A DNA stretch of 36,135 nt, taken from contig MIEI01000049.1 in assembly GCA_002095305.1 (NCBI GenBank), positions 1 through 36,135 on the forward strand, written 5' to 3'. The notes under the pieces were generated by a model. That model worked only from the letters and a program-made list of their open reading frames with translations, was not told the origin of the DNA and searched no databases. The position numbers were made by a program, and so were the translations under genes. The first letter of the stretch is position 1; every line of letters starts with the position of its first letter. Positions 9,325-18,351 of the stretch are shown piece by piece. The DNA is from Pantoea brenneri. Lineage in GTDB: Bacteria; Pseudomonadota; Gammaproteobacteria; Enterobacterales; Enterobacteriaceae.

Positions 9325-10106
9325 GGCTGTTTTAACTGCTCGGCCGGGCCGAAATGGGTCTGGCCGTGGCTGTGTTCACCGCCGCCGTGGGTGCGCTGCA
9401 GCTGAATCACCTCGCCCTGTTGCCAGGCATTGGCCCCCGGTTCGGCCGGATGCGCCACAATATCCGCCCGCTGAGCACGAATTTTCTTACTGTCGACATC
9501 AAAGCGCCGGTCGCGATCGGCCAGCAGGCGTGAATCCATCTGCCCGTCAGCGGTAAAGCCCATCATCAGGGCCGGAATGCCGATTGGCAGGGTCTTGTCG
9601 CGATCGGTATGCCAGGTGTGCCAGGTCTTGCCGTAGGTATTAACGATGCGCTTCATCAGCGCGTGATCGGCGGCTTCCGGTAAGCCGGGCGCGATCAGCG
9701 TGCCTGATTTCACTTCGTACTGATGGCTGTGCCACAGCTTTTTCTCTTCCGGCGGCAGGGTTTTATACAGCCGCTCGCTGATAATGTACTCCACGCCCAT
9801 CAGGCGCGCATCGCGGGTATTGCCGTCATAAATCACCGCCTGCATCACATCCTCATTCAGCACCGTCACATAGTGGTGCGCCTCCATCTGACCGTTCTGA
9901 TCGCCGTTATAAAAATGGAAGCCGTCGAGATAGGTATTGATGGCGTCGATCGGAGGACGGGACTGCATCACCTCAGCGCCGGTTTCCAGCAGTTTGAGTG
10001 ACGAAGAGGTAGGGGCACCCGGCGACTGTACTTTTGCAGGGGAGTTATTGGCACCGCATCCCGCTAACAGCAGGCTGAGCGCCGCGATCGGCCAGAGTTT
10101 TAACAT
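9321..10106 (-). CDS. OBAP-family (DUF1264) lipoprotein
   Basis: This 261-aa protein has a lipoprotein signal peptide, with lipobox LLAGC and lipidated Cys17, so it should be anchored in the envelope. The mature part resembles the oil-body-associated protein family (DUF1264), known from plant oil bodies and some bacteria: FHFYNGDQNGQMEAHHY, VIYDGNTRDARLMGVEYIIS and HSHQYEVKSGTLIAPGLP. The C terminus is histidine- and glycine-rich (GGGEHSHGQTHFG). Its bacterial function is unknown. AGGA lies a few bases before the ATG. It is divergent from the DUF1615 lipoprotein gene (109 bp between starts) and converges on moaE. E. coli K-12 has no equivalent here. Confidence 0.82.
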   Translation of the reverse strand: MLKLWPIAALSLLLAGCGANNSPAKVQSPGAPTSSSLKLLETGAEVMQSRPPIDAINTYLDGFHFYNGDQNGQMEAHHYVTVLNEDVMQAVIYDGNTRDARLMGVEYIISERLYKTLPPEEKKLWHSHQYEVKSGTLIAPGLPEAADHALMKRIVNTYGKTWHTWHTDRDKTLPIGIPALMMGFTADGQMDSRLLADRDRRFDVDSKKIRAQRADIVAHPAEPGANAWQQGEVIQLQRTHGGGEHSHGQTHFGPAEQLKQP

Positions 10107-10215
10107 CGTAAATTCCTTTAACGGTAAAAAAGGTAACCTTAGTTCAGAAAATCAGACCTGCCTGTAAAATGGCGGCAATGGTAGAGTAGAGCTTTGATTG
10201 ATTCCGAGGACAGGT

Positions 10216-11310
10216 ATGTCATTTACCCCAAGTCTGCAACGTCTGACGCTGGTCGCCGCGCTGGTGCTGGCAGGTTGTAGCAGCAAGAAAACGCCCGAGG
10301 CGCCGGTCCGGCAGCCCGCCGATGTCAAAGCGCAAATCCAGCGGCTGTTGCCGGCCCACGTCAGCAATAAAGCGGACTGGGCTGACGACATCTACACCTC
10401 TTTTCGCACCCAGCAGCTCGACCCGAGCACCAGCAACCTGTGTGCGGTGATTGCAGTGGCGGATCAGGAGACCAATTTCAGCGCCGAAGCCGCCGTGCCG
10501 GGCCTGCCCAAAATTGCCTGGGGCGAGATTAATCGCCGGGCAGCGAAGGTACACGTGCCGGCATTTGTGGTACGTACCGCGCTGATGATTAAATCATCGA
10601 ACGGCGAGAGCTACGCCGCCCGTCTGGATAAGGTGCGCAGCGAGAAGGAACTGAGCGATATTTTTGATGACTTAATCGATATGGTGCCGATGGGACAGAC
10701 GCTGTTTGGCAATCTTAATCCGATCCATACCGGCGGGCCGATGCAGGTCAGCATCGCCTTTGCGGAAGCCCATGCCAAAGGCTATCCGTGGCCGATTGAT
10801 GGCTCAATCCGCCGCGAAGTCTTTACCCGTCACGGCGGGATCTACTTCGGAACCCTGCATCTGCTGGGCTATCCGGCTGATTACAGCCAGCCGCTTTACC
10901 GTTTTGCCGACTTCAACGCCGGCTGGTATGCCAGCCGCAATGCCGCATTCCAGGCCGCAGTGGCGCGGGCGACCGGCATGAAGCTGACGCTGGATGGCGA
11001 TCTGATTCTTTACGGCAGCGAGAAGGCAGGCAGCACCGAGCTGGCGGTACGCACCCTGGCGAAGCAGATTGATATGAGCGACAGCGAGATCCGCCGCGAT
11101 CTTGAGAAAGGGGAGAAGGCGGAGTTCAGCGACAGCACGCTGTGGCGGCAGGTATTCACCCTGGCCGATAAAATGGCGGGTCGCCGACTGCCGCGTGAAA
11201 TGCTGCCGGGCATCAAGCTGGAAAGCCCGAAAATTACCCGCAATCTGACCACCGCCTGGTTCGCTCAGCGGGTCGATAGCCGCTATCAGCAGTGTCTGTC
11301 ACGTCGTTAG
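10216..11310 (+). CDS. DUF1615 lipoprotein, possibly lytic-transglycosylase-like
   Basis: A 364-aa lipoprotein: signal peptide followed by LAGC with lipidated Cys21. I recognise the body as the uncharacterised DUF1615 family. Three stretches appear in the same order as the hallmarks of lytic transglycosylases (SLT fold): ADQETNF at 82-88 (E85 in place of the catalytic Glu of ESxF), GGPMQVS at 173-179 (like GLMQI), and ADFNAG at 231-236 (like AYNAG). This suggests a peptidoglycan-cleaving role, but it is inference. The ATG at 10216, preceded by GAGGA, was chosen over a TTG at 10198 because it starts a clean signal peptide. Confidence 0.8.
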   Translation: MSFTPSLQRLTLVAALVLAGCSSKKTPEAPVRQPADVKAQIQRLLPAHVSNKADWADDIYTSFRTQQLDPSTSNLCAVIAVADQETNFSAEAAVPGLPKIAWGEINRRAAKVHVPAFVVRTALMIKSSNGESYAARLDKVRSEKELSDIFDDLIDMVPMGQTLFGNLNPIHTGGPMQVSIAFAEAHAKGYPWPIDGSIRREVFTRHGGIYFGTLHLLGYPADYSQPLYRFADFNAGWYASRNAAFQAAVARATGMKLTLDGDLILYGSEKAGSTELAVRTLAKQIDMSDSEIRRDLEKGEKAEFSDSTLWRQVFTLADKMAGRRLPREMLPGIKLESPKITRNLTTAWFAQRVDSRYQQCLSRR

Positions 11311-11405
11311 CGGTGATGTTGTGGCGCAGTTGAGTCGGGCTGTGCCACACTTAGTCAGGCTCCGTGCGCGGAGCTCGTCCTAATCCGTTCAACAAGAGGT
11401 GCATC

Positions 11406-12113
11406 ATGGACCGATATCCACAAAATGACTCAATTGTTCAACCTGCGTCACGTGGGCTGCAAGCCTATATGTCCCAGGTGTATGGCTGGATGACCTGCGG
11501 TCTGTTACTGACAGCGTTTGTCTCCTGGTTTGCCGCGCGGACTCCAGCGGTAATGGAGCTGGTGTTTGCTAACCGTATCACCTTCTTTGGGCTGATTATC
11601 GCGCAGCTGGCGCTGGTCTTCTTCCTCTCCGGCATGGTACATCGCCTGAGCGGCGCGGTCGCCACCGGGTTGTTTATGCTCTATTCGGCGCTGACTGGCG
11701 TCACCATGGCGAGTATTTTTCTGGTCTACACCTATTCGTCGATTGCCAGCACCTTCTTCGTCACCGCCGGTATGTTTGGTGCGATGAGTTTTTATGGCTA
11801 CACCACCAAACGTGACCTGAGCCGCTTTGGCAGCCTGCTGTTTATGGCGCTGATCGGCATCGTGCTGGCGTCGCTGGTGAATTTCTGGCTGAAAAGTCCG
11901 GCGCTGATGTGGGCCATTACCTATATCGGCGTGGTGGTGTTTGTCGGCTTAACCGCTTATGACACCCAGAAGCTGAAGAATATTGGCGAGCAGATTGACG
12001 CGCGCGATACAGAGAACCTGCGTCGTTACTCGATTATGGGGGCATTAACCCTCTATCTGGACTTTATTAACCTGTTCCTGATGCTGCTGCGCATTTTCGG
12101 CAACCGTCGTTAA
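11406..12113 (+). CDS. ybhL: Bax inhibitor-1 family membrane protein YbhL
   Basis: YbhL belongs to the Bax inhibitor-1 (BI-1/TMBIM) family, seven-helix inner-membrane proteins; homologues are thought to act as pH-sensitive calcium leaks, while the bacterial role is unclear. The protein is 235 aa and close to E. coli YbhL (234 aa), starting MDRYPQNDSIVQ and ending LDFINLFLMLLRIFGNRR. An upstream in-frame start at 11364 was rejected because the ATG at 11406 matches the family start and has AGAGG before it. A strong terminator follows. Confidence 0.95.
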   Translation: MDRYPQNDSIVQPASRGLQAYMSQVYGWMTCGLLLTAFVSWFAARTPAVMELVFANRITFFGLIIAQLALVFFLSGMVHRLSGAVATGLFMLYSALTGVTMASIFLVYTYSSIASTFFVTAGMFGAMSFYGYTTKRDLSRFGSLLFMALIGIVLASLVNFWLKSPALMWAITYIGVVVFVGLTAYDTQKLKNIGEQIDARDTENLRRYSIMGALTLYLDFINLFLMLLRIFGNRR

Positions 12114-12128
12114 GGTTATCTCTGAAAG

Positions 12129-12168
12129 CAGGGAAAGGCGCTCAGGTTGCGCCTTTCCCTGTTTCATT
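12129..12168. terminator. bidirectional Rho-independent terminator between ybhL and ybhN
   Basis: A perfect 13-bp stem (12129-12141 with 12149-12161, CAGGGAAAGGCGC and its complement) closes a 7-nt loop and is followed by TTTCATTT. It lies between the convergent ybhL and ybhN stops and can serve both strands, though the T run on the minus side is short. Confidence 0.88.
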
Positions 12169-13137
12169 TCACTGGGACTTCTGAAGCTTCTGCTCGTTTT
12201 TATGCCGCAGATGTTTGGCCCGACTCTCCAGTACCAGATAGAGCACCAGCGCCAGCAGCAGCGGTAAAATAAAGTAGAGCACGCGATAGGCCAGCAGGGC
12301 GGCAATAATGGCGCCGTGCGACGTATGCTGTCCGCTGAGCAGCGCCAGGAACACCGCTTCCAGTACCCCAATCCCGGCCGGAATATGAATAATCACCCCG
12401 GCGATACTGCTGATCAGCAACACCCCCAGCACCATCGGATAGCCGACGTCGCGTCCCAGCAACAGCCAGATAATCGTGCCCATCACCATCCAGTTGGCGC
12501 AGGAAACGGCAAACTGAAACAGCGCCATTCGCAGCGAAGGCAGCTGTAGCGTCTGACCTTTCACCGTCCAGCGGCGACGTTTTGAGAAGGCGCAGGCCCA
12601 CAGGAAGACCGCCACCAGCACCAGCAACAGCACGCCAATCAGCCGCAGGGTGGTTTCACCAATAAACCAGCCGCTGGGGATCGACACCATGCCGGCGCTG
12701 AATACCACGCCAGCCAGCAGGATGTAACCCAGCCAGTTGGTGGCAATACTCAGCGAAAAGATGCGGGTTATGGTGCCGCTGTCGAGGCCCAGGCGTGAAT
12801 AGAGCCGGTAACGCATCGCCACGCCGCCGACCCAGGTACTTAGCGTCAGGTTGAAGGCGTAACAGATAAATGAGACCAGCATTACCTGACGTTTCGCCAG
12901 CTTGTGGCCGCAGTAGGCGCGGCCAATCAAATCGTAACAGCCATAAACCAGGTAACTGATCACCACCAGGGCGGCGGCGGTCAGCACCACAAACCGGTTG
13001 TAGTTGACGATCACATCATAGACATCTTCCCAGTTCACCTTCCGCGCATAGACCACCAGCAGCACAATGACCGCAATGAAGAACAGCACGGTGAGGATTT
13101 TTTTCGCCAGTTGCCAGCGTGGATGCTTTTTCGCCAT
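12169..13137 (-). CDS. ybhN: YbhN, UPF0104/LPG-synthase-like membrane protein
   Basis: A 322-aa integral inner-membrane protein with about eight hydrophobic helices, belonging to the family that includes the membrane half of lysylphosphatidylglycerol synthase/flippase. Its substrate is not known. Conserved stretches are TLSTWVGGVAMRYRLYSRLGL and SSIAGVIIHIPAGIGVLEAVF. The start codon shares one base with the stop of clsB (TGATG), so it should be translated with cardiolipin synthase B. The ybhP-clsB-ybhN order is the same as in E. coli, which suggests a phospholipid-related job. A charged tail follows the last helix. Confidence 0.93.
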   Translation of the reverse strand: MAKKHPRWQLAKKILTVLFFIAVIVLLVVYARKVNWEDVYDVIVNYNRFVVLTAAALVVISYLVYGCYDLIGRAYCGHKLAKRQVMLVSFICYAFNLTLSTWVGGVAMRYRLYSRLGLDSGTITRIFSLSIATNWLGYILLAGVVFSAGMVSIPSGWFIGETTLRLIGVLLLVLVAVFLWACAFSKRRRWTVKGQTLQLPSLRMALFQFAVSCANWMVMGTIIWLLLGRDVGYPMVLGVLLISSIAGVIIHIPAGIGVLEAVFLALLSGQHTSHGAIIAALLAYRVLYFILPLLLALVLYLVLESRAKHLRHKNEQKLQKSQ

Positions 13138-14381
13138 CAGGGTTTCGCTCCTTCGTTATCGGCTTCAACGCGATCTTGTGTCTCCATTTCCGGTTGAACT
13201 GGCGGATCGACCTGCGCCAGCAGCGGCGTGTGGGCAGGTAACCAGCCCGCGATGGCCGGGAAGTGACGCAGGAAGTGGAACACCACCACGCTCTTACTCA
13301 GTTGCCACCAGTTACGCGGCGGCAGGCGGTCGTCCTGTACCCGCTGGCAATCTCTGGCCAGCAACGCTTCAAGGTTGTCGCGTAAGGTCTGGTTAAACTG
13401 GCGGTCGTGGATAATCAGGTTAGCTTCGAGGTTAAGCGACAGGCTGAGCGGATCGAGATTACTGGAGCCGACGGTCGCCCAGTGATCGTCCTTCACCGCC
13501 ACCTTGCCGTGCAGCGGACGACGGCAATATTCGTAGACCTCCACCCCGGCATCGACCAGATAGTTGTAGAGCAGTTCAGCCCCGACTTTAACAATCGGCA
13601 TATCGGGTTCGCCCTGCACAATCAGCCTGACGCGCACCCCGCGCTGGGCCGCATTGCGCATTTCACGCAGCAACCGGTAGCCGGGGAAGAAGTAGGCGTT
13701 GGCGATAATCACATCCCGTTTGGCCTCGCGCAGCATCTCCAGATAGTGCATTTCGATGTCGTCACGGTGGTCGTCGTTATCGCGATAGACATAGAGCACC
13801 TGAGCGTCGCCCGGCGTGGCGTTGACCGCCGGGCGATGCGATCGCGATCCCCACCAGCGGCGGGTAGCCTGTTCGCTGCCGATCGCCTGTTGCAGATAGC
13901 GGGCAATATCACCGACCACCGGACCTTTGACCTGCACCGCGTAATCCTGCTTGGCTTCCGGACCATAGTCACTGTTGTGCTCAGCCGAGAAGTTGATCCC
14001 GCCAACGAAGGCGACCACCTCATCCACCACCACGGTTTTACGATGCAGGCGGCGGAAAACGTTGGTGCGCATTCCCATCACCAGCGGGCGCGGATCGTAA
14101 TAGATAAAACGCACCCCGGCGCCGGTCAGGCTGTTGACGAACTTATCGGAGAGATCGGGCGAGCCGTAGCCGTCAACCATCACTTCTACCCGCACACCGC
14201 GCTGTGCTGCGGCCAGCAGTTCGCGATGCAGCGCGTTACCGACCTCATCTTCAAACAGAATGAACGTTTCCAGCAGCACGGTGCGTTCGGCGCGCTGAAT
14301 CGCCCCGAAGACCCGCGGGAAAAACTCCTCGCCATTCTCCAGCAGGCGCAGCTTGTTACCTTCTTGCCAGTGAAAATTCAT
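13137..14381 (-). CDS. clsB: cardiolipin synthase B
   Basis: ClsB makes cardiolipin from phosphatidylglycerol and also shows phosphatidyltransferase activity on other alcohols. It is 414 aa (E. coli ybhO 413). It carries two phospholipase-D HKD motifs: H113-R-K115[15 protein letters not shown] and H291-G-K293[17 protein letters not shown]. There is no N-terminal transmembrane segment. Its start overlaps the ybhP stop by 4 nt and its stop overlaps the ybhN start by 1 nt. The proline-rich last ~30 residues are less conserved. Confidence 0.96.
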   Translation of the reverse strand: MNFHWQEGNKLRLLENGEEFFPRVFGAIQRAERTVLLETFILFEDEVGNALHRELLAAAQRGVRVEVMVDGYGSPDLSDKFVNSLTGAGVRFIYYDPRPLVMGMRTNVFRRLHRKTVVVDEVVAFVGGINFSAEHNSDYGPEAKQDYAVQVKGPVVGDIARYLQQAIGSEQATRRWWGSRSHRPAVNATPGDAQVLYVYRDNDDHRDDIEMHYLEMLREAKRDVIIANAYFFPGYRLLREMRNAAQRGVRVRLIVQGEPDMPIVKVGAELLYNYLVDAGVEVYEYCRRPLHGKVAVKDDHWATVGSSNLDPLSLSLNLEANLIIHDRQFNQTLRDNLEALLARDCQRVQDDRLPPRNWWQLSKSVVVFHFLRHFPAIAGWLPAHTPLLAQVDPPVQPEMETQDRVEADNEGAKP

Positions 14382-15139
14382 AGGTGAATCTCCACGGCTA
14401 GCGGCGCATGATCGGAGAGATGCGACCAGGGTTTACGCGGCAGCGTCCACGGATGACTGACCGTGGCGTTGCGGACATAGATGCGGTCGAGCCGCAGAAT
14501 CGGAAAGCGCGCCGGGAAAGTGCGCGCCGGGCGTCCGGTTTTCATGCTAAATACCTCTTTCAGACCTGCACCCTGCTTTAAAATCTGGTTGGCGCGTCGC
14601 TGCCAGTCGTTGAAATCGCCGGCCACCACCACCGGCGCATCGGCCGGCAGCGAAGAGACCATATCGCACAGCATTTTCATCTGTGCATGGCGATGCGACT
14701 CTTTCAGTCCCAGATGCACGCAGATCACATGCAGGGTGCCATGGGGCTCGGGCAGGGCGATCTGACAATGCAGCATGCCGCGGTTTTCACTGCCCGCGAC
14801 CGAAATATCCCGGTTTTCATATTCGCTGATCGGAAAGCGCGACAGCACGGCATTGCCGTGGTGGCCCTCCGGATAGACCGCGTTGCGTCCGTAGGCGTAA
14901 TCGTTCCACATGGTGTCAGCGAGAAACTCATAGTGTGGTGAGTCAGGCCAGTTTTCATGGTGCAGAGGATGGATGGCGTGGGTGCCCATCACCTCCTGCA
15001 GAAATACCACATCCGCCGAAGTGGCGCGTACAGCGTCACGCAATTCCGGCAGGATGAAGCGGCGATTAAAAGGGGCGAAACCCTTGTGTGTATTGATCGT
15101 CAGGACTTTAATTGAAAATCCTTGCTGGTTTTGTGGCAT
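14378..15139 (-). CDS. ybhP: endonuclease/exonuclease/phosphatase-family protein YbhP
   Basis: YbhP is a 253-aa member of the EEP superfamily (DNase I, exonuclease III, sphingomyelinase-like phosphodiesterases). The metal and catalytic motifs are present: INTHKG near the N terminus, VVFLQEV with the Mg-binding Glu, CVHLGL, AGDFNDW, and the C-terminal SDHAPL. The real substrate is unknown; its operon with clsB makes a phospholipid headgroup plausible. It is the first gene of ybhP-clsB-ybhN, with a divergent promoter region of 179 bp shared with ybhQ. Confidence 0.93.
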   Translation of the reverse strand: MPQNQQGFSIKVLTINTHKGFAPFNRRFILPELRDAVRATSADVVFLQEVMGTHAIHPLHHENWPDSPHYEFLADTMWNDYAYGRNAVYPEGHHGNAVLSRFPISEYENRDISVAGSENRGMLHCQIALPEPHGTLHVICVHLGLKESHRHAQMKMLCDMVSSLPADAPVVVAGDFNDWQRRANQILKQGAGLKEVFSMKTGRPARTFPARFPILRLDRIYVRNATVSHPWTLPRKPWSHLSDHAPLAVEIHL

Positions 15140-15318
15140 ACTCGCGACGCACTCCTTTTCATCATCAATAGAATCAAAGTGTAGTCTTTGTCACAAATGG
15201 GTGGTGAGGAAGGGCGATAATTAAGGCGTTATCCGAAAATTGTTTTACATTGAGGAAACCGTTTCCGGCTTGTGCCGGTAGCACTTGGGCGACCTGTTGG
15301 GTCTGCCAGGAGAATTGA

Positions 15319-15711
15319 ATGAAATGGTCTAATCGTATTCAAATCATCACGGGTCAGACGTATGTGCACATTGCGATGCATTTACTGGTGATTGCTGCGC
15401 TGATCTGGGGCTGGAAACATAAAGCACTGGTCGATGTCTGCAGCACGCTGGTGGCCACGTATGCGCTGGTGTTTATCGCCATGCTGGTTACGCAACGCAC
15501 TGCCCGTTTACGTACTCTCGGTGATTATCTTGAAGAAGCGACCACCACTTACTACTTTGGCGCGGCCATGATGACACTGTTTCTGGTGTCGCGGATATTC
15601 CACAACAACCTGCTGCTGGCCTCGCTTGGCGTAGTGATGTTGCTGGGTCCGGCGCTGGTGTCGCTGCTGGCGAAAGAGCCGCCGCGGCGCATTGAGAAAA
15701 AACGTAGCTAA
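15319..15711 (+). CDS. ybhQ: small inner-membrane protein YbhQ
   Basis: A 130-aa protein with about four membrane helices and a short basic tail (PPRRIEKKRS). It is recognisable as YbhQ of E. coli (136 aa), whose function is unknown. AGGAG at 15308-15312 precedes the ATG by 6 nt. It stands alone: divergent from ybhP and followed by a strong terminator. Confidence 0.88.
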   Translation: MKWSNRIQIITGQTYVHIAMHLLVIAALIWGWKHKALVDVCSTLVATYALVFIAMLVTQRTARLRTLGDYLEEATTTYYFGAAMMTLFLVSRIFHNNLLLASLGVVMLLGPALVSLLAKEPPRRIEKKRS

Positions 15712-15714
15712 GTT

Positions 15715-15744
15715 GAAGGCCACCGCAAGGTGGCCTTCCTGTTT
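15715..15744 (+). terminator. Rho-independent terminator of ybhQ
   Basis: A perfect 10-bp stem GAAGGCCACC/GGTGGCCTTC (15715-15724 with 15729-15738) with a GCAA tetraloop, followed by CTGTTT. It begins 3 nt after the ybhQ stop. Confidence 0.9.
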
Positions 15745-15800
15745 ATGACTCCGCATTCAGGCCGGTCCTGCTGTTTCTCATCGAGATAAGTTATGTCAGG

Positions 15801-15843
15801 AAATGTGAGCTATCTCGCACACTGCGGTTAAAGCTGTTACACT
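15801..15843 (+). promoter_or_regulatory. candidate CRP-controlled promoter of rhlE
   Basis: AAATGTGA (15801-15808), six bases, then TCGCA (15815-15819) matches the CRP site TGTGA-N6-TCACA with one mismatch. TACACT at 15838-15843 could be the -10; no good -35 exists, and the CRP site would be centred near -40, the class II position. The -10 is about 120 bp upstream of the rhlE ATG. Confidence 0.45.
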
Positions 15844-15961
15844 CGCCCGCTTACGCATCGTAGTTTGTGCCCTTTTCACGCGTTAGCCCCAGCTGGCGTC
15901 ACTATCCCTCTGAAAACTACACCGTGAATCACGGCCAGAGCGGACCGGAGTAAAACACTTA

Positions 15962-17326
15962 ATGTCTTTTGACTCTCTCGGCCTGAGTGCCGATATTTTG
16001 CGCGCTGTTGCCGAACAAGGCTACAGCGAACCTACACCTATCCAGCGCCAGGCGATTCCTGTGGTGCTGGCAGGCCGCGATCTGCTGGCGAGTGCCCAGA
16101 CCGGCACCGGCAAAACGGCCGGCTTTACCTTACCGTTATTACAAAAACTCTCTGCCAACGCGGGCGCGGTGCGCGGTCGTCGTCCGGTACGGGCGTTGAT
16201 CCTCACCCCGACCCGTGAACTGGCGGCGCAGGTGGGCGAGAACGTCAGTGAATACAGCAAGTATCTGCCGCTGCGTTCGCTGGTGGTGTTCGGCGGCGTC
16301 AGCATCAATCCGCAGATGCTTAAACTGCGTGGCGGCGTCGATATTCTGGTTGCGACCCCGGGTCGTCTGCTGGATCTGGCGCAACAGAACGCGGTTGACC
16401 TGTCTCAGGTCGAAGTGCTGGTGCTGGATGAAGCGGATCGCATGCTCGATATGGGCTTCATCCACGATATCCGTCGCGTGCTGGCGCGTCTGCCGGCCAA
16501 ACGCCAGAACCTGCTGTTCTCCGCCACCTTCTCTGACGAGATCAAAGGGCTGGCCGAGAAACTGCTGACCAATCCGGAGCTGGTGGAAGTGGCACGTCGC
16601 AACACCGCTTCAGAGCAGGTGGCGCAACAGGTTCACTTCGTGGATAAGAAGCGTAAGCGGGAACTGCTGTCGCAGCTGATCGGCGAAGGTAACTGGCAGC
16701 AGGTGCTGGTCTTTACCCGTACCAAGCACGGCGCAAACCACCTTGCTGAGCAGCTGGGTAAAGATGGCATCACCGCCGCCGCTATCCACGGCAATAAAAG
16801 TCAGGGTGCCCGTACCCGTGCGCTGGCCGACTTTAAGTCCGGCGGCATTCGTGTGCTGGTTGCGACCGACATCGCAGCGCGTGGCCTTGATATTGAAGAG
16901 CTGCCGCACGTAGTGAACTACGAGCTGCCTAACGTCGCCGAAGATTATGTCCACCGTATCGGTCGTACCGGTCGGGCCGCGGCTACCGGTGTGGCGTTAT
17001 CGCTGGTCTGCGTTGACGAACATAAACTGCTGCGTGACATCGAGCGTCTGCTGAAGCGTGAGATCCCACGCCTGGCGATTGCCGGTTACGAGCCCGATCC
17101 GAGCATTAAAGCTGAGCCGATCATCAACGGCCGTCAGCAGCAGTCGCGTGGCGGTGCCGGCGGCGGCGGTCGGGGTCGTGGTCAGGGTGGACAAGGTGCC
17201 GGTGCGCCACGCTCATCCGGCGAAAAGCGTCCTCAGGCGCGTCGTCAGAGCCAGCCTGCTCCACAGGGTGACCGGCCTGCTGCCCGTCCGCGTCGTCCGG
17301 CAGCGAAGCGTACCGGAAACGTCTGA
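15962..17326 (+). CDS. rhlE: ATP-dependent RNA helicase RhlE
   Basis: RhlE is a DEAD-box RNA helicase implicated in ribosome assembly and RNA turnover. It is 454 aa, the same length as in E. coli. Motifs: Q motif [10 protein letters not shown], motif I AQTGTGKT (45-52), PTRELA, DEAD (156-159), SAT, ARGLD and HRIGRTGR. The C-terminal ~75 residues are a basic, Gly/Arg/Gln-rich tail ([19 protein letters not shown]) that likely binds RNA. The downstream dusC starts only 2 nt after the stop, an adjacency not found in E. coli. Confidence 0.97.
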   Translation: MSFDSLGLSADILRAVAEQGYSEPTPIQRQAIPVVLAGRDLLASAQTGTGKTAGFTLPLLQKLSANAGAVRGRRPVRALILTPTRELAAQVGENVSEYSKYLPLRSLVVFGGVSINPQMLKLRGGVDILVATPGRLLDLAQQNAVDLSQVEVLVLDEADRMLDMGFIHDIRRVLARLPAKRQNLLFSATFSDEIKGLAEKLLTNPELVEVARRNTASEQVAQQVHFVDKKRKRELLSQLIGEGNWQQVLVFTRTKHGANHLAEQLGKDGITAAAIHGNKSQGARTRALADFKSGGIRVLVATDIAARGLDIEELPHVVNYELPNVAEDYVHRIGRTGRAAATGVALSLVCVDEHKLLRDIERLLKREIPRLAIAGYEPDPSIKAEPIINGRQQQSRGGAGGGGRGRGQGGQGAGAPRSSGEKRPQARRQSQPAPQGDRPAARPRRPAAKRTGNV

Positions 17327-17328
17327 GT

Positions 17329-18279
17329 ATGAGGGTTTTACTGGCGCCGATGGAGGGCGTGCTTGATTCGCTGGTGCGCCAGCTGTTATCGGAAGTGAAC
17401 GACTACGATCTCTGCATTACCGAGTTTTTGCGCGTGGTCGATCAACTGCTGCCGGTAAAATCCTTCTACCGTCTCTGCCCCGAGCTGCATCATGGCAGCC
17501 GCACGCCATCCGGCACGCGGGTGCGTCTGCAGCTGCTGGGGCAGCATCCCGAATGGTTAGCAGAGAACGCCGCTCGTGCGGTGGAACTCGGCTCGTGGGG
17601 TGTCGACCTCAACTGCGGCTGTCCCTCAAAGCTGGTCAACGGCAGCGGCGGCGGGGCGACCCTGCTCAAAGATCCCGATCTGATTTATCGCGGTGCGAAA
17701 GCAATGCGTGCAGCGGTACCGGCAGCGTTACCGGTGACGGTCAAAGTGCGGCTTGGCTGGGATTCCAGCGCCCGCAGTCTGGAGATTGCCGACGCGGTTC
17801 AGCAGGCGGGAGCCAGCGAACTGGTGGTACACGGCCGGACCAAAGAAGATGGCTACCGTGCGGACGCCATCAACTGGCAGGCGATTGGTGATATTCGCCA
17901 GCGGCTGCGGATTCCGGTGATCGCCAACGGCGAGATTTTTGACTGGCAAAGCGCACAGGACTGTCTGCGTATTACCGGTTGTGATGCGGTGATGCTGGGC
18001 CGTGGTGCCCTGAACATCCCCAATCTCAGTCGGGTAGTAAAATATAATGAACCGCCGATGGCCTGGCCTGAGGTAGTGAAATTACTGCAAAAATATACCC
18101 GTCTCGAAAAGCAGGGTGATACCGGCTTGTATCACGTTGCGCGCATCAAACAGTGGCTCGGTTATCTGCGCAAAGCCTACGGCGAAGCCGAGGGTTTATT
18201 CAGTGAAATCCGCGCGTTAAAATCCTCAGATACGATTGCCCGCGCCATCGATTGTCACGCTGTTGTTCATGGTTTGTGA
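17329..18279 (+). CDS. dusC: tRNA-dihydrouridine(16) synthase DusC
   Basis: DusC is the FMN enzyme that reduces uridine 16 in tRNA. The 316-aa protein matches E. coli DusC (315 aa) closely. Visible are [10 protein letters not shown] at the N terminus, the NCGCPSK motif with catalytic Cys98, [15 protein letters not shown] and the FMN-phosphate motif [18 protein letters not shown]. It begins 2 nt after rhlE with no clear Shine-Dalgarno of its own, so translation is probably coupled to rhlE. Both are RNA-related proteins. In E. coli dusC lies in the yoh region with yohF, yohD and yohC, which also follow here. Confidence 0.96.
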   Translation: MRVLLAPMEGVLDSLVRQLLSEVNDYDLCITEFLRVVDQLLPVKSFYRLCPELHHGSRTPSGTRVRLQLLGQHPEWLAENAARAVELGSWGVDLNCGCPSKLVNGSGGGATLLKDPDLIYRGAKAMRAAVPAALPVTVKVRLGWDSSARSLEIADAVQQAGASELVVHGRTKEDGYRADAINWQAIGDIRQRLRIPVIANGEIFDWQSAQDCLRITGCDAVMLGRGALNIPNLSRVVKYNEPPMAWPEVVKLLQKYTRLEKQGDTGLYHVARIKQWLGYLRKAYGEAEGLFSEIRALKSSDTIARAIDCHAVVHGL

Positions 18280-18351
18280 TAAAAAATCAGGCGACCCGTT
18301 AGCAGCCTGACGGTATAGTGGGGAAAATTTCCTCTACCTTACAAGCCTGCT

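Noticed and set aside
13407..14387. 326-aa plus-strand frame covering almost all of clsB
   Set aside because: Antisense shadow of a certain gene; His/Ile/Val-rich composition mirrors the clsB codons and matches no family.
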